Source: an uncultured Acetatifactor sp. (GTDB lineage: Bacteria > Bacillota > Clostridia > Lachnospirales > Lachnospiraceae). Taken from it: a DNA stretch of 10,179 bases. Position 1 is the first letter of the stretch. Each line of letters begins with the position of its first letter. A program made the translations under genes and the position numbers. The notes under the pieces were generated by a model that saw only the letters and a list, made by a program, of their open reading frames with translations, did no database searches and had not been told where the DNA came from. This document shows, in pieces, positions 1 through 5,381 of the stretch. The stretch covers positions 11,747-21,925 of the forward strand of contig CAJTKW010000006.1 in NCBI GenBank assembly GCA_910577035.1, written 5' to 3'.

Positions 1-303
1 CTGCACCAAAATCCCCTTAATCTGTTCTTCTTTCAGAGGCCCTTCTACCTCACTTTGATTATCCCCCACCATATAAAAACTGTTTTCCCTGCGTTTCCAG
101 ATGCGGTGCAGTACTAAAATACTTCCTTCCCTGCGGTAAAGGACTACATCCCCCCGCCTTAACCTGCGCTTACCTGCGGGGGCAATCACCGCCTCGTCCC
201 TGCCGGGCACAAACAGGGGATACATACTGTAGCCCTGGGGATGAATCCGTATGCTCTTCCCATCCGCCAGCAGCGCCTCAATATCAATTCCTTTGTTATC
301 CAT
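1..303 (-). CDS. S24/S26-family signal-peptidase-like protein (C-terminus cut by window edge)
   Basis: The 101 visible residues start at an ATG preceded by GGAGGG about seven bases upstream. They carry the S26 pattern: Gly-Tyr-Ser-Met-Tyr-Pro with the probable nucleophile Ser26, then RGDVVLY at 50-56, a Leu-His-Arg-Ile motif with His66, and Val-Gly-Asp-Asn with Asp81. A histidine in the HR[IV] motif, instead of a catalytic lysine, points to the SipW/ER-like subtype of signal peptidase I (known for the family). There is no N-terminal membrane helix, so as far as seen it starts in the cytosol; a C-terminal helix outside the window is possible. It lies 25 bases after the ABC exporter on the same strand, so the two are probably co-transcribed. 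A plausible job is removing the conserved leader of the small proteins encoded upstream (inference). An S24 LexA-like repressor is unlikely because no DNA-binding domain precedes the peptidase motifs. Confidence 0.82.
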   Translation of the reverse strand, partial: MDNKGIDIEALLADGKSIRIHPQGYSMYPLFVPGRDEAVIAPAGKRRLRRGDVVLYRREGSILVLHRIWKRRENSFYMVGDNQSEVEGPLKEEQIKGILVQ

Positions 304-328
304 CGTCACCCTCCGAATCCTTCCTCCG

Positions 329-2095
329 CTAGAAATCCCGCACCATCTCCTCAATCTCCTCCCGGCTCAGGCAGACGCATTGCCTGTTGCGTATGGCATA
401 GACCCTGGTACAGGCCTCAAGCACCGTGGGACGATGCGTGGTCACTATACAGGTGCGTGGATAGGAGTCCTGCATAATATTCCGTAACACCTTCCGCTCC
501 GTAGCCACATCCAGCGCGGAGGTAGCCTCATCCAACAGTAAAATGGGGGATTTACGGATCAGTGAACGGGCAATGGCAAACCGCTGGGCCTGTCCCTCGG
601 AAAAGCCTCCTCCCCGCTCCCTGATTTCGCTGTTGATCCCGCCGGGCAGCTTCTCCACAAAGTCCCAGGCACAAGCCAGCTTCAATGCCTCTATGATCTC
701 TTCCTCCGTAGCGTCCTCCTTCACGTTACGCATATTTTCCGCAATGGTTCCGGAAAACATGGTATTCCCCTGGGGTACATAGGAAAAGAGCTTTCTGGCA
801 GACGGCGTCAGCTCCATCCTGTCCTCCCCGGAATATACGCAGATGCTTCCGCCGCCGGGTGCGATCAATGCCAGAAGCAGCCTGAGGAGAGTGGTCTTTC
901 CCTCTCCGGAAGGCCCCACCAGCGCAACTATTTCATGAGGATTGGCTTCAATGGACGCTCCCGCAAACACCGGCTCTCCGCCCTGGTAAGCATACTTCAC
1001 GTCAGTCAGCCGGACAGACACCCCGTCCGCCCTGTGCCTGTCTCTGAATTCTGCCGCCGCCTCATCCTGGGTATAATCCTCCTGAGGCATTTCCACAATA
1101 TCCATCAGGCGCCCCGCCGAAGTAGTCAGGCTGATCACCGAGGGCACCAGGGAGGTGAGATTGTGCAGGGTGCCTGTCAAAGTTCCGGACAGGCTTAAAA
1201 ACAGGGTCATGGTGCCATAGTCAATGGCCCCGCTCCATACCCGGTAAATCCCCCAGCCGTAAGCACCGTAGGAAACCAGCATGGAAACCACGGATAACAA
1301 CAGGGAGGTTCCCATGGACATCCTCTGGAATTCCAGGCGCATGCTGATATAGTCCGCCTGCAGGCGTTTTAATTTGCTCGTATAAAAGGGGATCAGGTCA
1401 AAAGCCTTGATGGTCTGAATATTGGAAAAGGTTTCCTGGTTAAAGCCGGACATCTTTGCCCCCATGGCCGCACTGCGCTTGTTATTGTTCACCATGCGCT
1501 TCATAAGGGTTCTGGACAGCAGCAGGCTCACAGGCATCCCCAGAAATGCAAATACGGCAAAGGATACGTCATTGACTACCACAACCACGAAAGCGCTGAT
1601 AAATCGGAACAGATAAATGATCAGATTGGGAACAAAATTCAAAACCCCGTTGGAAATATTGGAAGCATCACTGCTCCAGCGTGTCAGCAGGTCTCCCGTA
1701 TGATACCTGGTAAGGGATTCCCAGTCCGTCACCAGTATCTTGGAAAAAATATCGGATTTTATCTCCGCATCCACCTTCATGCCGATCCAGGAAGAAGCAT
1801 AACTTGAAATCTGGTTCATTACGGTACTGCAGATGCCCAGGCCGATCATAGCCGCAAAGGTCTTTACTACCGCTCCCCCCTGATGGCCTGTGATAATATT
1901 TACCAGATCCCTGGAAACAAAACCGGACAGCAGGGATACCACCGTTCCCGTCAGCCCCAGCAGCGTGTAAAGGATCATTGCCAGCCAATAGCGGCGGGCA
2001 TACTCGTAGATCCATTTTGTCTGCCTCAGCATCTCCTGAAGACGCCCGGCTTTTATGCGCCCTGTATAGAATTGTACCCGTTCCTGAATGCTCAT
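329..2095 (-). CDS. ABC exporter, fused permease and ATPase
   Basis: This 588-residue half-transporter has the normal length for the MsbA/peptide-exporter type. The N-terminal membrane domain shows hydrophobic segments near residues 36-60, 80-98, 152-175, 178-195 and 264-284. The ATPase domain follows from about 360: Walker A GPSGEGKT at 394-401, Q-loop Gln442, signature FSEGQ at 498-502 (a variant of LSGGQ), Walker B ILLLDE at 518-523 and H-loop His554. There is no C39 peptidase domain at the N-terminus, so leader removal must be done by another protein; the S26-like peptidase 25 bases downstream is the obvious candidate (inference). It probably works as a homodimer in the cytoplasmic membrane. 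The start is the ATG with GAGAGGG eight bases upstream. A strong terminator lies 16 bases upstream of the start and no separate promoter is evident, so expression may depend on read-through from the P1 gene. Substrate is inferred to be the three small proteins encoded next to it. Confidence 0.93.
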   Translation of the reverse strand: MSIQERVQFYTGRIKAGRLQEMLRQTKWIYEYARRYWLAMILYTLLGLTGTVVSLLSGFVSRDLVNIITGHQGGAVVKTFAAMIGLGICSTVMNQISSYASSWIGMKVDAEIKSDIFSKILVTDWESLTRYHTGDLLTRWSSDASNISNGVLNFVPNLIIYLFRFISAFVVVVVNDVSFAVFAFLGMPVSLLLSRTLMKRMVNNNKRSAAMGAKMSGFNQETFSNIQTIKAFDLIPFYTSKLKRLQADYISMRLEFQRMSMGTSLLLSVVSMLVSYGAYGWGIYRVWSGAIDYGTMTLFLSLSGTLTGTLHNLTSLVPSVISLTTSAGRLMDIVEMPQEDYTQDEAAAEFRDRHRADGVSVRLTDVKYAYQGGEPVFAGASIEANPHEIVALVGPSGEGKTTLLRLLLALIAPGGGSICVYSGEDRMELTPSARKLFSYVPQGNTMFSGTIAENMRNVKEDATEEEIIEALKLACAWDFVEKLPGGINSEIRERGGGFSEGQAQRFAIARSLIRKSPILLLDEATSALDVATERKVLRNIMQDSYPRTCIVTTHRPTVLEACTRVYAIRNRQCVCLSREEIEEMVRDF

Positions 2096-2111
2096 GCCGG
2101 ATTCCCTCTCG

Positions 2112-2151
2112 AAAAAACAGCATTACCTCTCTTAAGGGGTAATGCTGTTTT
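2112..2151 (-). terminator. Strong intrinsic terminator between P1 and the ABC exporter
   Basis: On the minus strand a perfect 12-bp stem (AACAGCATTACC with GGTAATGCTGTT), flanked by A and T runs that extend it, closes a ten-base loop and is followed by six Ts. It lies about 45 bases after the P1 stop and ends 16 bases before the ABC exporter start. The other strand also has a T run after the stem, so it may work in both directions, although no plus-strand gene ends here. The position implies that only read-through transcripts reach the exporter and peptidase genes. Confidence 0.88.
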
Positions 2152-2195
2152 CTGTTTCTGTGTCATGGTCAGCCGCCGGTGGTTCGCCGCCGCGA

Positions 2196-2636
2196 TCAGT
2201 CGAAACCACCCTGGACATTTACCGCATGTGTACAGGTTATCGTTGCTCCGTTACAACTGATTGCTTTCGTCGTTGCCTCATCTGCAGCCTTTACCCAGAC
2301 CTTATAAGTCATAGTGTCACCAGAGTTGTAAGCATTCGCATGCAGCTCCCGCGATACGCTCACCGTGCCCCCGCTAAAAGTACACGGGAATTCCGAATAA
2401 GCATCCGTTACGGAATTGCTGAATGTCAGATTTACCACTGTCTGGGATGAAATATGCACTACAGCGGTAGAATGGGTACACTTCACCTCAAAGACATGAT
2501 GGCTGCCGTTCCAATCCTGGACCGACGTAACCCCTACAGACCAGCAGTCCGTAGATGTTTCCGCTCCGCTGGCCGTATACACGCCCTCAGCCACATCCTC
2601 ATTTGCCAATACTACCGGCTTTTCATAATCTGTCAT
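2196..2636 (-). CDS. P1: leader-bearing small protein with cysteine-containing beta-rich domain
   Basis: Not a named family that I recognise. The 146-residue protein starts after a strong AAGGAGG site about ten bases upstream. Residues 1-24 (YEKPVVLANED, then AEGVYTASG) are nearly identical to the start of two neighbouring proteins, whereas the rest diverges. There is no hydrophobic signal peptide; the N-terminus is acidic. After a short linker come Asp-Cys-Trp at 30-32 and alternating hydrophobic strands rich in Thr, Ser and Val. Five cysteines lie at 31, 53, 85, 128 and 135. The segments LTF...VT, H-x-NAY (99-103) and ISCNG...TC (126-135) align with P2 (LTLYFNQAVT, HNNAY, LSCNYNC), so P1 and P2 share a fold. 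The YxxPxV motif at 4-9 resembles the RRE-binding motif of lasso leaders. Inferred to be a leader-dependent protein exported by the ABC transporter encoded downstream. Confidence 0.85.
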   Translation of the reverse strand: MTDYEKPVVLANEDVAEGVYTASGAETSTDCWSVGVTSVQDWNGSHHVFEVKCTHSTAVVHISSQTVVNLTFSNSVTDAYSEFPCTFSGGTVSVSRELHANAYNSGDTMTYKVWVKAADEATTKAISCNGATITCTHAVNVQGGFD

Positions 2637-2690
2637 TTCCCCTTTTCCTCCTTACACTGCTTTCTCCCTGCCAAAGCTTATATGCCATAT

Positions 2691-2730
2691 AAAACCCAAT
2701 ACCTGCCATAGCCGGATGCTTTCCGGCAGG
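2691..2730 (-). terminator. Weak terminator or attenuator hairpin between P2 and P1
   Basis: Starting nine bases after the P2 stop, the minus strand can form either a 6-bp CCTGCC/GGCAGG stem or an alternative inner GCCGG/CCGGC stem, which overlap and compete. Only a short T run (TTTT at 2694-2691) follows some bases later. This is weaker than the two other terminators of the locus and may only reduce P2 to P1 read-through. No convincing promoter was found between it and P1, so P1 probably depends on transcripts that pass this hairpin. Confidence 0.4.
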
Positions 2731-2738
2731 CAATCCGA

Positions 2739-3164
2739 TTAATGCTGGCCGCAATTATAATTGCAGGAAAGCACGGCACCGGTAACGGCCAAGCCGGCAT
2801 CGGCTTCTACTATCACGTCACCCAGACCTATATTATCATAGGCATTGTTATGATACCCATAGGAAATGCTGATACTTGACGTACCATCGCCTCCTGCCAG
2901 ACCTCCGTTCGACCCCTTATAGGTCACCGCCTGGTTAAAGTACAAGGTCAGCACCTGTGCTCCGCTGTGATGACCGTCTCCCGCCGCATGTACACCATCC
3001 ACCTGAATCCGGAAATCCCCTCTGCCTGTCTCAGGCTGCTGATGGATGTATGCTGAAACAGTATAGCAATCTCCTCCGCCAGCCCCGCCTACTCCGCTCG
3101 CCGCATATACACCCTCGGCAATATCCTCGTTTGCCAACACGATCGGCTTTTCGTAATTTGTCAT
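2739..3164 (-). CDS. P2: leader-bearing small protein, paralogue of P1
   Basis: The 141-residue product is unnamed as far as I can tell. The start is the ATG with AAGGAG nine bases upstream. Its first 24 residues (YEKPIVLANED, then AEGVYAASG) match P1 and P3, followed by a Gly-rich linker (25-31) and a beta-rich domain starting with Asp-Cys-Tyr at 32-34. Cysteines are at 33, 134 and 138; the last two form a C-x3-C at the C-terminus. Five histidines lie between 41 and 105, including His-His at 65-66, and there is a HNNAY segment at 105-109, counterpart of H-x-NAY in P1. There is no Sec signal peptide and no membrane segment. The gene has its own upstream region with a candidate promoter and a palindromic repeat further upstream, so it is likely transcribed independently of P3 and together with P1. 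Export by the nearby ABC transporter is inferred. Confidence 0.85.
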   Translation of the reverse strand: MTNYEKPIVLANEDIAEGVYAASGVGGAGGGDCYTVSAYIHQQPETGRGDFRIQVDGVHAAGDGHHSGAQVLTLYFNQAVTYKGSNGGLAGGDGTSSISISYGYHNNAYDNIGLGDVIVEADAGLAVTGAVLSCNYNCGQH

Positions 3165-3242
3165 TTCTGCCCTCTCCTTCCCCTTTTTCTGTTTTGCCGC
3201 ACATAATCCATGTCTTTTTCTTCATTTATGCCGATTCTTACT

Positions 3243-3282
3243 ATGTTATGATAATCGTATCACAATGCAAAGGAAAAAACAA
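3243..3282 (-). promoter_or_regulatory. Candidate promoter region for P2-P1
   Basis: Two overlapping minus-strand matches are possible: TTGCAT (3270-3265), 16 bases, TAACAT (3248-3243); or TTGTTT (3282-3277), 17 bases, TACGAT (3259-3254). Both would give a leader of roughly 75-90 bases before P2. A small inverted repeat, TGATA-N4-TATCA at 3249-3262, overlaps the putative -10 elements and could be an operator. These are matches by eye to sigma-70 consensus, without supporting data. Confidence 0.4.
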
Positions 3283-3313
3283 TAATTTTTTATCCGTTTT
3301 CTTACACATTTAT

Positions 3314-3474
3314 GAATGATTTGTAACAGTTCAGACACCCCTCCCGCGAAGTCAAAATCGCGCTTCTATGCGATTTTGCGAGACTTGCAGGCGCCAAAAC
3401 GCATTTTTCAGCGTTTTGTGTGCATTCTCGTAACAGTTCAGTGACCTGTCTGAACTGTTGCGAATGATTTGTAA
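3314..3474. repeat. Palindromic intergenic repeat element with direct repeats at both ends
   Basis: The element is bounded by 12-bp inverted repeats, AACAGTTCAGAC (3325-3336) and GTCTGAACTGTT (3448-3459). Inside are hairpins AAAATCGC/GCGATTTT (3354-3361 with 3370-3377, extendable by AAGTC/GACTT at 3349-3353 and 3382-3386) and CAAAACGC/GCGTTTTG (3395-3402 with 3411-3418). A second copy of AACAGTTCAG at 3432-3441 forms a competing 10-bp local hairpin with 3450-3459. The direct repeat GAATGATTTGTAA occurs at both borders (3314-3326 and 3462-3474). There is no convincing coding content. The architecture fits a small non-autonomous, MITE-like or dispersed intergenic repeat, or a structured RNA. 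It lies in the 452-base gap between P3 and P2; the rest of the gap holds the P3 terminator and the P2 promoter candidate. Confidence 0.75.
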
Positions 3475-3544
3475 AATGTAATGAGGGATTTGTAAAAAGC
3501 ACCCCCGGATCCGTGCCGCACATTCCGCAGAAATTCCCTGATAT

Positions 3545-3587
3545 AAAAAAGCAAAAGCATTCCTTCCCTATAGCAAGAAATGCTTTT
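3545..3587 (-). terminator. Intrinsic terminator after P3
   Basis: About 30 bases past the P3 stop the minus strand forms a 13-bp stem, AAAAGCATTTCTT with AAGGAATGCTTTT (one T-G wobble), around a nine-base loop, followed by GC and six Ts. It should separate the P3 transcript from P2-P1. Confidence 0.85.
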
Positions 3588-3616
3588 ATCTCCTGAATCC
3601 ATGTTTTACTTTTTGA

Positions 3617-4030
3617 TTACTCAACCGTAATTGCATCACTGCTGTAGCTTACCACAACCTCCACCGCTATGGAACCGCCGGCGCCGATTGCTCCGCCGCC
3701 CCCCGGTGTTATTGTAATGGTAGTTCCGTTCAGGGACGCCGATGCCTGCCAGCCATTATAGATCTGCGCAGCAGTCGCCGTACCGGAGGTGACGGAAACG
3801 CTGACTGTCCAATCCCGCAATTCCTCATTTCCGGTGTTCCGTATCGTCACCTTATACGTGTCCACCTTATTCCAGACTGTTCCCTCTGCAATCCGCTCTA
3901 CTGCTGAAACCGTTGCAGTACCTTCACCGGCATCCTCTGCCGGCCCCGGCACTACGGCACCGCTTGCCGCATATATTCCCTCTGCCGCTTCCTCATTTTC
4001 CACTACCAGTGGCTTCTCATAATTAATCAT
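3617..4030 (-). CDS. P3: leader-bearing small protein with CBM2-like domain
   Basis: The start is placed at the ATG giving MINYEKP, because AGGAG lies seven bases upstream; the eight extra residues of a longer reading frame would be encoded by the ribosome site itself. The 137-residue protein has the common leader (YEKPLVVENEE, then AEGIYAASG), a Pro/Gly/Ala linker (25-38), and a domain with the spacing of a family 2 carbohydrate-binding module: TYKVTIRNTGNEEL at 58-71, DWTVSVSV at 73-80, NGWQASASLNG at 92-102, TITITP at 104-109 and a Gly-rich IGAGGS turn at 115-120. Similarity to CBM2 is judged by pattern; two of the usual surface tryptophans seem to be kept (Trp74, Trp94). Unlike P1 and P2 it has no cysteine. 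There is no Sec signal peptide. It has its own promoter and terminator and diverges from the PqqD-kinase gene. Confidence 0.85.
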   Translation of the reverse strand: MINYEKPLVVENEEAAEGIYAASGAVVPGPAEDAGEGTATVSAVERIAEGTVWNKVDTYKVTIRNTGNEELRDWTVSVSVTSGTATAAQIYNGWQASASLNGTTITITPGGGGAIGAGGSIAVEVVVSYSSDAITVE

Positions 4031-4089
4031 AGCTTCTCTCCTGCTTCTCCACACGATGAACCAATTGAAACACCGATTGCTCCAAATAC

Positions 4090-4118
4090 AGTTTAATACA
4101 ATACCGCAAAAATGGCAA
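4090..4118 (-). promoter_or_regulatory. Candidate promoter for P3
   Basis: On the minus strand TTGCCA (4118-4113) is separated by 17 bases from TAAACT (4095-4090), about 60 bases before the P3 start codon. It is a five-of-six and four-of-six match to the sigma-70 elements. Its -35 lies only 18 bases from the -35 of the divergent plus-strand promoter, so one regulator could act on both. Confidence 0.5.
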
Positions 4119-4136
4119 TCATTTTTTCAAACATTC

Positions 4137-4165
4137 TTGCTATTTTCCCCGGGGAACAGTACAAT
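4137..4165 (+). promoter_or_regulatory. Promoter for the PqqD-kinase gene, with palindromic spacer
   Basis: TTGCTA (4137-4142), exactly 17 bases, TACAAT (4160-4165). The spacer holds TTTTCCCCGGGGAACA (4143-4158), a near-perfect palindrome (one mismatched pair) and therefore a possible operator between -35 and -10. The inferred transcript start near 4172 leaves about 37 bases before the ATG at 4209. Confidence 0.6.
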
Positions 4166-4208
4166 AAAATCAAATTTGGTTAAAACAAAAAAAAGGAATT
4201 CAGACGCC

Positions 4209-5369
4209 ATGAGACAAAACAATGAATATATGCTTTATAAAATAAACGGAATCCCGTACCTCCTGCCCTTTGGGCAGGGCATTGCCGATTTTCGGCGGGG
4301 TGTCCAGCTTAATGAAACGGGCGCATATGTATGGGATCTGCTTTCTGAGGAAATATCGGAAGAAGAGATCCTTATCCGCTGTGCTTCCCACTTCCAGGCA
4401 GATGACAATGAGCTTCCAAATCTCAAAGCGGATATACTGCACTTTCTGACTCAGCTTAAGCTTCGGAGCATCCTGACGGACACGCCCTGCCGTCCCCCGT
4501 CAAATACTCCTTTTCAGTGTCTGCTCATCGGCGGGCTGACAATAAAGCTTTTCGGTCCCTCAGAATATTTTTCTGCCGGATTTTCTTCCTTTGCCGCTGA
4601 CAACCCTGCATCGAATACGGCAGATCAGACCATATCGCTGCAGCCCTGCCTTCCCGGAACCCATCCTCTGGGGCTGGTCCTGCTCCGCAACAGCCGGCTG
4701 GAAGTAATGAAAAACAACGACGAATACATCCTGGTCTTTCCTTCTGCAGCCGCCCCCCTGGAAGCCCGGCTCTCTCCGGACGGTTCCAACGTCCTGATCC
4801 ATGCCGCCGGAATTCCTTCAGAACCCTTTGTAAAGGACATTTTTCATGCAGTCCGCCTCTGCTACCTCTTTCTTGCCCAGCAGAGAGGCCTATTTGCCCT
4901 GCATTCCGCTTCTTTCCTGTACCGGGAACACATCTGGCTGTTCTCCGGGCATTCCGGTGCCGGAAAAAGCACCCATACCAATCTTTGGAAAGAACTCTGG
5001 CAGGTTCCTCTTATCAACGGAGACCTGAACCTGCTGGATACCGCCGGCTCCGTCCCCGGGGTACACGGCCTGCCCTGGTGCGGTACATCCGAAATCTCCA
5101 CCCCGGGCGTCTGGCCTCTGGGCGGGATTATTTTCCTCAGGCAGGCTCCCTGTAATGCCGTAGAACAGCTTTCTCCCGAGGAAAAGCATCTGCTGATTGC
5201 CCAGCACCTGATCTCTCCGACCTGGACAAAGGAGCAGGCCGTCCTGGCCTTAAACGCCGCCGGAAAGCTCTATCCCCATATACTTGTCTGCCGCCTCTGC
5301 TGCACCCGGGAACCCGCCGCCGCGGAAACCATGCGCACAGCCATGGATCAGTGGCTGGATTGTAAATAA
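4209..5369 (+). CDS. PqqD/RRE-like domain fused to HprK-like P-loop kinase
   Basis: The frame is open from 4056, but the start is set at 4209: AAAAGGAA lies about ten bases upstream, a good promoter sits at 4137-4165, and the PqqD-like domain begins at once. Of 386 residues, about 8-90 form the PqqD-like domain (YKINGIPYLLP, RGVQLNETGAYVWDLL, then a helical part), the fold used as RiPP recognition element. The C-terminal half is HPr-kinase/PEPCK-like: LHSA at 231-234, Walker A GHSGAGKST at 247-255, NGDLN with Asp272, and GLPWCGTSE at 287-295. HprK-like kinases with this motif set phosphorylate lasso peptides (paeninodin type; family knowledge). No membrane segments, so it acts in the cytosol. 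It diverges from P3, and its stop is 12 bases from the convergent nucleotidyltransferase gene. Inferred role: bind the YEKP leader of P1-P3 and phosphorylate them. A true HprK acting on sugar-transport HPr is unlikely given the fusion and context. Confidence 0.85.
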   Translation: MRQNNEYMLYKINGIPYLLPFGQGIADFRRGVQLNETGAYVWDLLSEEISEEEILIRCASHFQADDNELPNLKADILHFLTQLKLRSILTDTPCRPPSNTPFQCLLIGGLTIKLFGPSEYFSAGFSSFAADNPASNTADQTISLQPCLPGTHPLGLVLLRNSRLEVMKNNDEYILVFPSAAAPLEARLSPDGSNVLIHAAGIPSEPFVKDIFHAVRLCYLFLAQQRGLFALHSASFLYREHIWLFSGHSGAGKSTHTNLWKELWQVPLINGDLNLLDTAGSVPGVHGLPWCGTSEISTPGVWPLGGIIFLRQAPCNAVEQLSPEEKHLLIAQHLISPTWTKEQAVLALNAAGKLYPHILVCRLCCTREPAAAETMRTAMDQWLDCK

Positions 5370-5381
5370 GGAAAACCTGGA

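Noticed and set aside
1883..2260. A plus-strand 125-codon reading frame
   Set aside because: It runs antisense to the exporter and across a strong terminator; it has no domain and no ribosome site.
3349..3386. Rho-independent terminator or tRNA-like structure
   Set aside because: The stem has no T run after it and no cloverleaf pattern; it is better seen as part of the repeat element.
3325..3459. CRISPR array
   Set aside because: Only two imperfect copies of a short repeat, arranged as inverted repeats with hairpins; no regular spacing and no cas genes.
3302..3523. A 73-codon minus-strand reading frame
   Set aside because: It lies over the palindromic repeat element, so its sequence is explained by the hairpins; no ribosome site or domain was recognised.
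4056..4208. A 51-residue N-terminal extension of the PqqD-kinase
   Set aside because: It would include the promoter region, is low-complexity in character, and lies upstream of a good ribosome site and the PqqD-like domain start at 4209.
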